A stretch of 64,000 nt of DNA from Chloroflexota bacterium (GCA_016183425.1 JACPEP010000008.1:108957-172956); one strand, 5' to 3'. Counted from the first letter of the stretch, positions 42,256 to 51,252 are shown. Notes: a model not told the origin generated them from the sequence alone. Numbers and translations: made by a program.

Positions 42256-43367
42256 GGGCCTTGGCTGAGACGACGCCAGAGAAGAAACCCCTGACCCGAG
42301 ACGACGTGCTCCGCCGGCGGGAGGAGTTCCTAGAGAGCTATTACCGCCAGGGCTGGCATGACTGCGACGATGCTCAGAAGTTTGATTCTGAAGCGCAATT
42401 CAAGTTCGACCTCTCCGGAGAGCATTTTGAAGAGCACATTGACCTAAGCCAAGAAAGATTCGTTGGATACCTAAAGCGGGACGCCAAAGTCATGCAATGG
42501 ACAACGCGGCTTTGGGGAGCCCGTCTCCACAAGGCCTTCCTCTCAGGAGCCCAACTCCAGGGTGCATTTCTCTCCGGATCCCAGCTTCAGGGGGCATATC
42601 TTTCGGGAGCCCAACTTCAGGGGGCCTCCCTATCAGCCGCCCAACTCCAAGGAGCAGACTTGAGCAACGCCGACCTGCGGACTTATGAAAAATCTACTAA
42701 CTTGGAGGGGGCACAGCTCCAAGGAGCCTATCTCATGGGAGCGCAGCTTCAGGGAGCTTGTCTCTTGGGAGCCCAGCTTCAGGGAGCGCACCTGCAGGAG
42801 ACCGACCTCCAGGGGGCAGCCCTGCACGGCGCCGATCTCTCTCAAGCCAAAATTGAGGGTGTTCATTGGGGTGACTACAAGGTGGGGGAGGAGATAGGAG
42901 GATTGTTTGAGGATGCCGAGGCCGCCTACCGCCACCTGAAGCAGTGCCACACTCAGGCCGGCCTATATGACGTGGCAGGGGAGTTCCACTATAGGGAGTG
43001 GGAGTGCAAGCGCAAGGGGCTTCCCTGGCGAAAAAATCCACTCCACAAGCTGTGGTTATCATTCACCTGGCTGGCTACGGGCCACATGGAGAAGCCAGAG
43101 CGGGTTGTCCTCTTCGGGCTGTTCACGTGGCTGTCTTTCGCCGCCTTGTACCTCGCCCTGGGTCTCCTCTGGGGACTAGTGCCTATTGATGTGGGTCACG
43201 TCCTGTACGTGAGCGCCGTCTCATTCACGGCAGTGGGCTATGGACCGTGGCTTAGCGAAGAGCACTTGGTAGGAGGAGCCCAAGGAGTGGCGGCGTTTGA
43301 AGCTCTGGTCGGTGTCTTCTCCATCGCCTTATTTCTGACCGTCTTTGTGCGCAAGATGACTCGCTAG
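42252..43367 (+). CDS. Pentapeptide-repeat protein fused to a two-helix K+-channel domain
   Basis: This is a 371-residue protein. Residues about 85-210 are pentapeptide repeats of the A(D/N/Q)LxG type (SGAQLQGAFLSGSQLQGAYLS and further), forming a beta-helix. A helical linker follows, then two membrane segments (about 280-310 and 345-365) around a pore loop SAVSFTAVGYGPW, in which TAVGYG matches the potassium selectivity filter TVGYG. It thus looks like a minimal K+ channel with a large cytoplasmic beta-helix sensor or scaffold. GTG start. It lies next to the repeat-rich patch, suggesting recent gain. Confidence 0.85.
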   Translation: MRALAETTPEKKPLTRDDVLRRREEFLESYYRQGWHDCDDAQKFDSEAQFKFDLSGEHFEEHIDLSQERFVGYLKRDAKVMQWTTRLWGARLHKAFLSGAQLQGAFLSGSQLQGAYLSGAQLQGASLSAAQLQGADLSNADLRTYEKSTNLEGAQLQGAYLMGAQLQGACLLGAQLQGAHLQETDLQGAALHGADLSQAKIEGVHWGDYKVGEEIGGLFEDAEAAYRHLKQCHTQAGLYDVAGEFHYREWECKRKGLPWRKNPLHKLWLSFTWLATGHMEKPERVVLFGLFTWLSFAALYLALGLLWGLVPIDVGHVLYVSAVSFTAVGYGPWLSEEHLVGGAQGVAAFEALVGVFSIALFLTVFVRKMTR

Positions 43368-43379
43368 GGAGGAGATGCT

Positions 43380-44273
43380 ATGGTATCTCTATCCACAATG
43401 TGGGGAGCGAAACGCTTCCCCCACATGGCAAACTTCGTGGCCACGGCCCAGAAGATGGGCTTCAGCCATGTGGAGCTGAACTACGACCTGTCTCCCCCCC
43501 TCCTGGCTCAGGTCCTGGAGAACGGCCAGCTTCCCGTCTCCAGCATCCACGCCCCCTGCCCCTCCCCACCGGTGCCCAGCGGCGTATCCGCCAGCCGCCT
43601 TCCCCTCAGCTCCCTGGAAGGGGAGGAACGGCGCTGGTCAATTGATTTGGCCAAGGCAACCATAGACCTGGCCGCCCGACTGGGGGCCGGCGCCATTGTC
43701 CTGCACATGGGCGCCGTGGGCTACTATCGGGAGGAGGAACGCTCCCTGAGACGGAAGATAAGGGAGGGGCAGCCAGAGGCAGCGGAGGAGCTGAGACGGT
43801 ATCTGGTGGCAGAGCGGGCCCGGCTCCGCCTCCCCTTCTGGCAAGCAGCCCTGGCCAGTCTTGAGGAGCTGGTGTCTCACGCCCAGGAGAAGGGGGTGGT
43901 ACTGGGCCTGGAGAATCGTCTCTACCAGTACGAAATCCCCAGTCTGGAGGAGCTGGAGGAGGGTTTTGGCCGCTTCGGGAGCGACTCCCTGGGCTACTGG
44001 CACGATGTGGGCCATGCCGAGATTCAAGCCCGTAGCGGCTTCCGGCCCCACCAGGATTGGCTTGCCCGCCTGGGCCACCGCATAGTGGGGATGCACCTCC
44101 ACGACGTGGCGGGCTTCTCCGATCACCAGCCTCCGGGCCGGGGAACGGTGGACTGGGACATGATAGCCCGGCACCTCCCTTCTACGGCCCTGCGGGTGTG
44201 CGAGATCTCGTCGGGTGAGCCGGATCAGGTGGCAGCCGCCTTGCCATTTTTGAGACAAAAGGGTATCCTCTAG
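43380..44273 (+). CDS. Sugar-phosphate isomerase/epimerase-like TIM-barrel protein
   Basis: This 297-residue protein of the AP-endonuclease-2/xylose-isomerase-like TIM-barrel superfamily shows SHVELNYD, VSSIHAPCP, GAGAIVLHMGAVG, VVLGLENR, GYWHDVGHAEIQ and VGMHLHDVAGF. The conserved Glu, Asp and His residues would bind a divalent metal. GGAGGAG precedes the ATG. The substrate is not deducible; annotation in relatives ranges from sugar isomerases to endonuclease IV-like proteins. It is followed by a terminator. Confidence 0.82.
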   Translation: MVSLSTMWGAKRFPHMANFVATAQKMGFSHVELNYDLSPPLLAQVLENGQLPVSSIHAPCPSPPVPSGVSASRLPLSSLEGEERRWSIDLAKATIDLAARLGAGAIVLHMGAVGYYREEERSLRRKIREGQPEAAEELRRYLVAERARLRLPFWQAALASLEELVSHAQEKGVVLGLENRLYQYEIPSLEELEEGFGRFGSDSLGYWHDVGHAEIQARSGFRPHQDWLARLGHRIVGMHLHDVAGFSDHQPPGRGTVDWDMIARHLPSTALRVCEISSGEPDQVAAALPFLRQKGIL

Positions 44274-44297
44274 CAGGAAGTTCCCTTTTAATACCCT

Positions 44298-44324
44298 AAG
44301 GGGCGGGCCTACCCGCCCTTTTGT
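44298..44324 (+). terminator. Rho-independent terminator upstream of proS
   Basis: AAGGGGCGGG, loop CCTA, CCCGCCCTTTTG: a GC-rich stem followed by a T-run, 25 bp after the isomerase stop. It ends only 15 bp before the proS start, so it overlaps the proS leader and could also act as an attenuator. Confidence 0.75.
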
Positions 44325-44339
44325 ATAAGGAGGTTATTC

Positions 44340-46037
44340 ATGCGCATGTCGCAGCTCTTCGGCCGGACGCTGCGCCAAGCCCCCGCCGAGGCGGAGACGG
44401 TAAGCCATCAGTTGCTCCTTCGGGCCGGCATGATCCACCAGGTGGCGGCCGGCGTGTACTCATGCCTCCCCTTGGCCTGGCGGGTCCTGCGCAAGATAGA
44501 GCAGATCGTCCGGGAGGAGATGGACGCCGCCGGAGGCCAGGAGTTGATGATGCCCGTCCTTCAGCCCCTGGAGATGTGGCAGGAAACGGGTCGGGACGTG
44601 GCTTTTGGCGAGAACCTTTTCACCCTGAAGGACCGCCGCCAGCGGCGGCTGTGCCTGGGCCCGACCCATGAGGAAGTCATCGTAGACTTGGTGCGACGGC
44701 ACGTTCGCAGCTACCGAGACCTGCCCCTCCTCCTGTACCAGATCCAGACCAAGTTTCGCGACGAGCCCCGCCCCCGGGGGGGCCTCATCCGGGTGCGGGA
44801 GTTCACCATGAAAGACCTCTACAGCTTCGACGCCGACGAGGCGGGACTGGAGGTCAGCTACCAGAAGATGATGGCCGCCTACCGCCGTATCTTCCTTCGC
44901 TGCGGCCTGCCCACCCTGGCTGTGGAGGCCGATTCCGGCGCCATCGGAGGCAAAGACTCCCACGAGTTCATGGTCATCGCCGATAGCGGCGAGAACCAGG
45001 TCCTTCACTGTTCCCGTTGTGGCTACGCCGCCAACGCCGAGCGAGCCGAGAGCCTCAAGCCCTCGCCGCCGCCTCAAGACAGGCTTCTACCTCTCCAGGA
45101 GGTGGCCACCCCGAGCGTCAAGACCATAGCGCAGTTGGCCCATTTCTTGAACATGCCACCCAGCCGCACCCTTAAGGCTGTCTTCTACGTGGCCGATGGG
45201 GAGCTGGTCTTCGTGACCATTCGGGGAGACCTGGAGGTGAACGAGATAAAGCTGAAGCGGGCCCTGGGGGCGATGGATGTGCGCCTGGCCAACGAAGATG
45301 AGGTGAAGAGGGCGGGACTGGTGGCCGGCTCCGCCTCCCCAGTGGGGCTCTCTGACATCCGACGCGTGGCTGATCTCTCCATTAGCTCCGGGGCCAACTT
45401 CGCGGTGGGAGCCAACAAAGAGGGCTATCACCTGGTGAACGCCAACTACCCCCGAGACTTCCAGGTGGACCTCATGGCGGACATCGCCCTGGCCGAGGTG
45501 GGTCATGGCTGCCCTAAATGCCAAACCCCTCTCCAGGGTAGCCGCGGCATCGAGGTGGGCCACGTCTTTAAGCTGGGCACTTTCTTCAGCGAAAAGCTGG
45601 GGGCTACCTATCTGACGGCCGAGGGTGTTCAGAAACCCATCGTTATGGGCTGCTACGGCATCGGCATAGGACGGCTCCTGGCGGCGGCCATTGAGCAAAA
45701 CCACGACAACCGGGGCATCATCTGGCCAGCGCCCATCGCTCCCTATCACTTCCACATCTGCGCCCTGGGAGCAGAAAATCCCCCGGTAGTGGCTTCGGCG
45801 GAGGAGCTATACCGACGTCTTCAGTCATCGGGTCTGGAGGTTCTCCTGGATGATCGGGATGAGTCGGCGGGGGTCAAGTTCAACGACGCCGATCTCCTGG
45901 GTATTCCCTACCGCCTGGTGGTCAGCCCCAAAACCGTGGCCAATGGTGTGGTGGAGATAAAGGAACGACGGGAAAAAGAGCCCACACTGGTGCCTCTAGA
46001 GCAGGCGGTAGATTATGTCAAGGCCTGTCTACAGTAG
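44340..46037 (+). CDS. proS: Prolyl-tRNA synthetase (bacterial type with editing domain)
   Basis: This 565-residue class II synthetase has motif 2 and 3 regions (TKFRDEPRPRGGLIRVREFTMKD and GIGIGRLLAAAIEQNHD), an inserted YbaK-like editing domain (about residues 235-370: TIAQLAHFLNMPPSRTLKAVFY) and a C-terminal anticodon-binding domain (VLLDDRDESAGVKFNDADLLGIPYR). An AAGGAGG site lies 6 bp before the ATG. It closes the housekeeping block that begins with rpsB. Confidence 0.97.
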   Translation: MRMSQLFGRTLRQAPAEAETVSHQLLLRAGMIHQVAAGVYSCLPLAWRVLRKIEQIVREEMDAAGGQELMMPVLQPLEMWQETGRDVAFGENLFTLKDRRQRRLCLGPTHEEVIVDLVRRHVRSYRDLPLLLYQIQTKFRDEPRPRGGLIRVREFTMKDLYSFDADEAGLEVSYQKMMAAYRRIFLRCGLPTLAVEADSGAIGGKDSHEFMVIADSGENQVLHCSRCGYAANAERAESLKPSPPPQDRLLPLQEVATPSVKTIAQLAHFLNMPPSRTLKAVFYVADGELVFVTIRGDLEVNEIKLKRALGAMDVRLANEDEVKRAGLVAGSASPVGLSDIRRVADLSISSGANFAVGANKEGYHLVNANYPRDFQVDLMADIALAEVGHGCPKCQTPLQGSRGIEVGHVFKLGTFFSEKLGATYLTAEGVQKPIVMGCYGIGIGRLLAAAIEQNHDNRGIIWPAPIAPYHFHICALGAENPPVVASAEELYRRLQSSGLEVLLDDRDESAGVKFNDADLLGIPYRLVVSPKTVANGVVEIKERREKEPTLVPLEQAVDYVKACLQ

Positions 46038-46041
46038 AGGC

Positions 46042-47289
46042 TCACTCTGCCTTTTGGCTTGAGGCGGCTCCCCGGCTCCGCCACGCCCGGGGCAGCATCA
46101 CATCCATAGCGTCGCTGGCGGTGACGATGCCGTAGATGTGGTTTTCCTCATCCACCACGGGCACCGCCAGGAGGTTGTACTTGGTTAGCGTCCGTGCCAC
46201 CTCTTCCTTAGGAGCGAGGAGGTTCACGGTGATGACATCGGGATGTGCGATGTCCGCTATTTGGGTTTCGGGCTGCGCCACCACCAGATCCCTGAGGGAG
46301 ATGACACCCAGGAGACGATTCTGAAGGTCGGTGATGTAGATATAATAGGCCGTCTCGGGGTCAGGTGCCATCTGCCGGAGGTGTTCGATGACCTGTTCCG
46401 CGGTGAAACCCGGATTGACGGCTATGAAGTCGGGGGTCATGAGGCCACCGGCGGAGTCCTCGTCATAGGCCATCAGTTCCCGGATTTCCCTGGCCTCCTG
46501 GGGCCCCATAAGCTGGAGAAGGGCGTCAGACCGTTGAGCAGGGATGTCGCCCAAGACGTCGGCGGCATCATCGGGGGCCATCTCTCCCAGGATACGGACG
46601 GCCCGCTCATCCTCCATGACCTGAATGATCTTGGCCTGCTGTTCGTCCTCCACCTCGGCGATGGCTTGAGCCGCCACCTCATCTTCCAGGGACGCCAAGG
46701 TTTCTCGTCCCACGGTGGCGCTGAGCTGGCTCACCAGCTCGCCGATGTCAGCCGGGTGGAGGCGGGCGAGACGATGGTGAGGCACCTTCAGTTTCATGCC
46801 CGATACGTCCGGGAGGGGATCGATGTCCTCCCATTTAATGAGGCGCGGGGGACGGCGCAACCCCAGGGCATAAGCGACCCCCTCTAGCCCCAGACGGCGC
46901 AATAGGCCCCGGAAGCTGGCATCCACCGCTACCAGGTGGTATTGTCCCTCGACGAGGGCCAGTTGCAGATCGTTGACTCGAACCACCCTGATACCTTCAG
47001 TGTCGATGATCTGCTTGTCCAGGATATTCCGGGCCAACTCCAAGTCGCCCTCCCGGGGCTGATAGGGGACGATTTCTTCCTGGGTGCATTGCAGGAAAGC
47101 GCCACGAGTGCCCAGGGTGGCTACCTGTTCCCCAGCGACAATTACCCGCCGACCATCGCTTCCGGCTACCATCCCCCGTAACGAGGGGTAGGTTTCCCCT
47201 CCGGACACCACCAGGTCTTTCACTCTACCTATCTGGTGGCCTTCCTTGTCTATCACCGGTCGGCCCAAGAGCTGACTCAAAAAGGCCAT
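46042..47289 (-). CDS. PRC-barrel, MgtE_N and CBS-pair protein without transport domain
   Basis: This 415-residue soluble protein has two PRC-barrel-like segments (about residues 1-70 and 80-160, e.g. LLGRPVIDKEGHQIGRVKDLV). An MgtE_N superhelical domain follows (about 165-275: LHPADIGELVSQLS, MAPDDAADVLGDIP), then two CBS domains (about 285-400: LMTPDFIAVNPGFT, VITVNLLAPKEEVARTL). The membrane Mg2+-channel domain of MgtE is absent, so it may act as a magnesium or nucleotide sensor, possibly on another transporter. AGGGAGGAG precedes the ATG. It converges with proS, the stops being 4 bp apart. Confidence 0.85.
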   Translation of the reverse strand: MAFLSQLLGRPVIDKEGHQIGRVKDLVVSGGETYPSLRGMVAGSDGRRVIVAGEQVATLGTRGAFLQCTQEEIVPYQPREGDLELARNILDKQIIDTEGIRVVRVNDLQLALVEGQYHLVAVDASFRGLLRRLGLEGVAYALGLRRPPRLIKWEDIDPLPDVSGMKLKVPHHRLARLHPADIGELVSQLSATVGRETLASLEDEVAAQAIAEVEDEQQAKIIQVMEDERAVRILGEMAPDDAADVLGDIPAQRSDALLQLMGPQEAREIRELMAYDEDSAGGLMTPDFIAVNPGFTAEQVIEHLRQMAPDPETAYYIYITDLQNRLLGVISLRDLVVAQPETQIADIAHPDVITVNLLAPKEEVARTLTKYNLLAVPVVDEENHIYGIVTASDAMDVMLPRAWRSRGAASSQKAE

Positions 47290-47352
47290 TTAAAAACTCC
47301 TCCCTTAGAACCGTTTAGATGGTACTAAACAGTCCCCAGGAACGACTCCCCA

Positions 47353-47790
47353 TCACCCTTTTTTCTCCCAAAGGGTGTGATAATGCTCTCCCACGATGGC
47401 CCTTGTCGTCTCTCGTTCCTCATGCTTGTGGAGCTCCGCCAAGCACTGATGGCACTGCTGAATCACCTCCCGGTAGCCCGCGTCTACCAGCCGCTTTACG
47501 ATGTGTTCCCAGATACCCAGAGTCTCGAGACTGCTAACATATTTGGGCCAAGGAATGACGGTTATGCCCTCGGGACGGGAGAAGCGGGGCCGTAACCGCC
47601 TCAGGCTGCGATAGCGGTCTTCGATGGAGTTGACCATGGGTACCACCTGGATCAAGGGCCCCTCTTCGTTATCGCACCGGACATCTATGAGGAGGGCTTT
47701 TCTAAAGAGGGGAAAGTACATAGAAATTACTTCCGCCCTATCTATGCTACTCAAGACCTCTCTTATATCCAGGTGAAAGTTACCGTCCAT
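47353..47790 (-). CDS. Conserved-looking hypothetical protein
   Basis: I do not recognise this 145-residue protein. It has no signal or membrane segment and is soluble mixed alpha/beta. It includes IDVRCDNEEGPLIQVVPMVNSIEDRYRSL-type sequence resembling a short strand-helix domain, and a C-terminal helical part with a Cys pair (QQCHQCLAELHKHEERET) that could bind metal. It lies between the MgtE_N-CBS gene and tyrS on the same strand. The GC-rich composition and coding character match the neighbours, so it is probably real. Confidence 0.65.
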   Translation of the reverse strand: MDGNFHLDIREVLSSIDRAEVISMYFPLFRKALLIDVRCDNEEGPLIQVVPMVNSIEDRYRSLRRLRPRFSRPEGITVIPWPKYVSSLETLGIWEHIVKRLVDAGYREVIQQCHQCLAELHKHEERETTRAIVGEHYHTLWEKKG

Positions 47791-47828
47791 GTTCGCCTCT
47801 CATACACTAACTTTGGAGCCGCTTCCCA

Positions 47829-49100
47829 TCAGCAATTGTCTAACAAGTTGATGCGCAGGAAGCGCCGCTTCCCCGCCCGAATCACACTGCCACTCTTAAC
47901 CACTGCCGCCGTATTCAAGACCCGCAAGCCGTCGATCTCCACCGCTCCCTGAGCCAGGAGACGCTTTCCCTCTCCCCGGCCTTTGGTAAGACCTACCGCC
48001 ACCATCAGGTCGGGCATATCCGCCCACAAGCCGCCCTCGGGAGCGCGTTCCTCTTGCCCCTTCTGAGAGTGAAAAAACTGGTAAGGTATGCGGAGCTGCC
48101 AGGGGTACAGGTCAACGGTGGGGATTTCTTCGGGCAACTCCCGCCGCTGAAACACCCGGACGAAGTGAGCCTCCGCCTTTTGGGCGGCCTCCCAACTGTG
48201 AAACTGGGCGACAACCTCCCGCGCCAGACGCTGTTTGACTACCATAGGGTTGATGCTCTGGGCCGCTATCTGGCCTTGGTACTCCTGAATCTCCTCCAAA
48301 GGGACGTCGGTTACTAAACGGAGATAGTCCAGGATAAGCTCATCCGGTAGGGACATTACCTTGCCGTACATCCCGGCGGGCGGGTCTTCCACGGCGATGT
48401 AGTTGCCGTAGCTTTTACTCATTTTCAGATGGCCATCGGTGCCCACGAGAAGGGGCAGAAGCATAACCTGCTGAGAAGGCTGGCCCATCATAGCCTGGAG
48501 CTCCCGTCCCACCAGGCAGTTGAACTTTTGGTCTATGCCACCCAACTCTACATCTGCCTTGATAACCACGGAATCGTAGGCCTGAAGCAGGGGGTACAGC
48601 AACTCTGTGATGGCAATGGGACGATTGGAGGAGTAGCGTCGGGAGAAATCCTCCCGGGCCAGCATCTGGGCCACGGTAAAGCGGCTGCACAGATCGATGA
48701 CCTCGGCCAAAGTGAACTTGTCGAACCACTCGCTCTGCCACAGAACCTGAGTTCGCTCTCGGTCCACCACCTTAAAGAACTGTCTCATGTAGCTTTCAGC
48801 ATTGGCCTGCACCTCATCTCGAGAGAGCATGAGACGGGTGGTGGAAACTCCGCTGGGGTCGCCGATCTGAGCCGTCCAGTCCCCCACGATAAGGATAACT
48901 TCGTGCCCCAACTCTTGAAGCTGGCGTAGCTTGCGCAGCCCCACCACATGACCTAGATGAATGTCGGGGCGGCTGGGGTCAAATCCCTGTTTTAGACGGA
49001 GGGGTTTCCCTTGGCGGAGAAGGCGGTTGAAGTCTCCCTCCACCACAATCTCGGCCACCCCCCGGGTGAGCACCTCTTCCAGGTCCAGGGTTCTAGACAC
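47829..49100 (-). CDS. tyrS: Tyrosyl-tRNA synthetase
   Basis: This 423-residue class I synthetase has the HIGH-type motif HLGH (PSRPDIHLGHVVGLRKL), KMSKS in LKMSKSYGNYI, and a C-terminal S4 RNA-binding domain (VEIDGLRVLNTAAVVKSGSVIRAGKRRFLRI). HLGH and the overall length fit the TyrZ-like bacterial subfamily. It lies 18 bp after ribF on the minus strand. No T-box leader was recognised. Confidence 0.96.
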   Translation of the reverse strand: MSRTLDLEEVLTRGVAEIVVEGDFNRLLRQGKPLRLKQGFDPSRPDIHLGHVVGLRKLRQLQELGHEVILIVGDWTAQIGDPSGVSTTRLMLSRDEVQANAESYMRQFFKVVDRERTQVLWQSEWFDKFTLAEVIDLCSRFTVAQMLAREDFSRRYSSNRPIAITELLYPLLQAYDSVVIKADVELGGIDQKFNCLVGRELQAMMGQPSQQVMLLPLLVGTDGHLKMSKSYGNYIAVEDPPAGMYGKVMSLPDELILDYLRLVTDVPLEEIQEYQGQIAAQSINPMVVKQRLAREVVAQFHSWEAAQKAEAHFVRVFQRRELPEEIPTVDLYPWQLRIPYQFFHSQKGQEERAPEGGLWADMPDLMVAVGLTKGRGEGKRLLAQGAVEIDGLRVLNTAAVVKSGSVIRAGKRRFLRINLLDNC

Positions 49101-49118
49101 CCTTCTCGCCTCCCGAAA

Positions 49119-50060
49119 TCATGAGCTCAAGGTTGCCCGGGCTTGAGCCACGTCCCGGGCGATCTGAGTTTTCAAGTCCTCCACAGAGGCAAAGCGGATT
49201 TCGTCCCGTACCCGCCGCACCAACTCCACAAAAAGCTCTTTGCTATAGAGGTCGCCCTGAAAGTCCAGGAGGTGGGTCTCCACCCCCCGCTGCCCACCGC
49301 CAAAGGTGGGCCGAACGCCAATGTTGGTCACCGCCTTGAATACGCTGTATTTGCCTTCCCATAGCCAGGCGCGGGCGATGTAGACACCATCGGCGGGCAG
49401 AGCCTGCTGGGGAGCGGGAACTATGTTGGCCGTGGCAAAGCCCAGGCTCACCCCCCGCTGTTCCCCACCCACCACCTGCCCGCGAAGGAGAAAGTTCCTT
49501 CCCAGAAGCTGGGCCACCCTCTCCACATCCCCCGCCGCCAGAGCCGCTCGCACTGCGCTGCTGCTGACGGTTACGCCTTTTACCTCCACCGGTGACTCCA
49601 CAAAGACGGAAAAGCCCGTCTCCCGCCCCAACTCCTGCAAGTAGGCCAGGTCTCCTTCTCGACCACGACCCAGAGCGAAGTCAGGTCCCGTCACCAGAGC
49701 CCTCATCTTCAACCGCTCCACCAGAATGGATATGAACTGACGGGCGGTCAACTGACGCAGCTCAGGCGTAAAAGCAAGTACAATCAACTGCTTCACACCC
49801 ATGCCGCGAAGCAGCCGGGCCCGCTCTTCCAAGGGGGTGAGACAGAGCAACTCCTTTCTCGGCGAGATGATACGTCGGGGGTGGGGATGAAAGGTCACTA
49901 CGCCGCTGTCCCAGGAAGCTTTTTGCGCTTCCCGCTGCACCCGATGGATAAGCTTTTGGTGCCCCAGGTGCACCCCATCGAACACCCCCACAGTGAGCAC
50001 CATCTCCCGCTCCGCTTGGAGCTGTGACAGATCCTGAATTATTTCTACGTTGCTTATCAT
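49119..50060 (-). CDS. ribF: Bifunctional riboflavin kinase/FAD synthetase
   Basis: This 313-residue enzyme makes FMN and FAD from riboflavin. The N-terminal nucleotidyltransferase domain has VGVFDGVHLGHQKLI and TFHPHPRRII. The C-terminal flavokinase domain has LGFATANIVP and ALPADGVYIARAW. It ends at the family-typical RDEIRFASVEDLKTQIARDV helix. It is probably co-transcribed with tyrS. No FMN riboswitch was seen upstream. Confidence 0.96.
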   Translation of the reverse strand: MISNVEIIQDLSQLQAEREMVLTVGVFDGVHLGHQKLIHRVQREAQKASWDSGVVTFHPHPRRIISPRKELLCLTPLEERARLLRGMGVKQLIVLAFTPELRQLTARQFISILVERLKMRALVTGPDFALGRGREGDLAYLQELGRETGFSVFVESPVEVKGVTVSSSAVRAALAAGDVERVAQLLGRNFLLRGQVVGGEQRGVSLGFATANIVPAPQQALPADGVYIARAWLWEGKYSVFKAVTNIGVRPTFGGGQRGVETHLLDFQGDLYSKELFVELVRRVRDEIRFASVEDLKTQIARDVAQARATLSS

Positions 50061-50081
50061 CTCTCTGACGTTAGTGGCTTT

Positions 50082-51095
50082 TTAAATAGAGGACGCTTCA
50101 GGCCAGCGCAGGCAGGCTTCCCGAGCCGCCATGAGATTGGCCTCTGGGGTTTTGGGGGAGATAGAACATCCGGGAGCGAGAAGGAAGCGTCGTCCCCCCG
50201 TGGCTTCCAGAGCGGCGTACACCTCCGCCGCCACCGACTCAGGCCCCCCTTCAGCCAGGGTGGTTTTCTCACTCACACCGCCCATTACCGGCTTGTTCCC
50301 GCTGACCAAACATTCTTTGAGGGAGGGATTGCCGGGTAGGGTGGCGGCCCAGTTGACAACCGTCACGGGATAGTCAGCCAGAAGAAAAAGCATGTTGTTG
50401 TCTCGGCAAACGTGGAGGATGTTGAAGGGGGCCTCCTGAACTGCTGCCAGCACGGGCAGGTCGTACCTCCGCCCGAACTCCAGATACTGGCTTTCGGTAA
50501 TGAGGTCCCGCGTCGCCCACGCTGTAGTGGCAAAGAAGATACCACTAGCGCCCCGCTCCAGGCAGGCACTGGCATATCCCACCAGAGTCTCCATTATCGC
50601 CGCTAGGGCGCCGTGCAATATCTTGGGGTCCCCCACCATGAGCTCTTTAATCATCTCGTGGCTCGCCATATAGCCGGCCACCGAAAGGGGAGAGAACACC
50701 GTCTGAATGAAAGGAGCACTCCCCGCCAGCCCCTGGTTAATAAGAGTAAGGGCTTGCAACTGTTCGGCCCACACCCCTTCTGTAGGCCGTTGCCGCTCCA
50801 CCCGCTCCCAGTCCCGGGGGCTTTTCACCGCATAGTCCACCCGCTCTGGTTGGCTATAGGGGTCTCCTGAGGGCTTGAACTTCCCCCCCCAGGCCTCGGC
50901 GAAGTAGCTGGCCCGAGGGTTTACCTTCATAAAGTCCCAATCGTATTTTTGATGAAAGGCGAGCATCGCCTGGGCGAGACCCTCCGCTGACCACTCCCTC
51001 AAGTAGTCGTGGCCCCAAAAGCTCATGGGCACTCGGTCTACTGACTCACCCTGGAGGACTGCCCGGATGCGCTCCCACTTTCGCGAACTGGTCAC
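50082..51095 (-). CDS. Uroporphyrinogen-decarboxylase-family protein (methyltransferase-like)
   Basis: This 337-residue URO-D-fold protein starts at GTG 51095, chosen because AAAGGGAG lies 6 bp upstream and the family start SSRKWERIRAVLQGESVDRVPMSFWG follows; the ORF-track start adds 35 odd residues. It has the family middle region FSPLSVAGY and ends with GGRRFLLAPGCSISPKTPEANLMA, where the Cys could bind zinc as in MtaA/MtbA/CmuA-type corrinoid methyltransferases. True HemE motifs (RPVWIMRQAGR) are missing, so heme synthesis is unlikely. The methyl donor or acceptor is unknown. Confidence 0.82.
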   Translation of the reverse strand: MTSSRKWERIRAVLQGESVDRVPMSFWGHDYLREWSAEGLAQAMLAFHQKYDWDFMKVNPRASYFAEAWGGKFKPSGDPYSQPERVDYAVKSPRDWERVERQRPTEGVWAEQLQALTLINQGLAGSAPFIQTVFSPLSVAGYMASHEMIKELMVGDPKILHGALAAIMETLVGYASACLERGASGIFFATTAWATRDLITESQYLEFGRRYDLPVLAAVQEAPFNILHVCRDNNMLFLLADYPVTVVNWAATLPGNPSLKECLVSGNKPVMGGVSEKTTLAEGGPESVAAEVYAALEATGGRRFLLAPGCSISPKTPEANLMAAREACLRWPEASSI

Positions 51096-51237
51096 TATAG
51101 CTCCCTTTAAGGGATGAGATAGACGAAAGGTACTACCAGCCTTAAAAGCTACTATCCCTACTGTGGTTTGATGATAGCATATGCCTTGCAGGGGCGTCAA
51201 CCTACGGCCACGGAGGGTGCTGACAAAGGGGAGTCCG

Positions 51238-51252
51238 TCCGCCTATGGCGGA
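51238..51252. repeat. Dispersed TCCGCC-NNN-GGCGGA hairpin
   Basis: TCCGCC-TAT-GGCGGA, one of five perfect copies of this short hairpin type in the window (others at 25106, 30678, 34607 and 42175). It lies in the 308-bp gap between divergent genes. Confidence 0.6.

Noticed and set aside
48961-51200. FMN riboswitch or T-box leader near ribF and tyrS
   Set aside because: Gaps upstream of ribF (about 20 bp) and tyrS (18 bp) are too short, and no conserved box sequences were seen.
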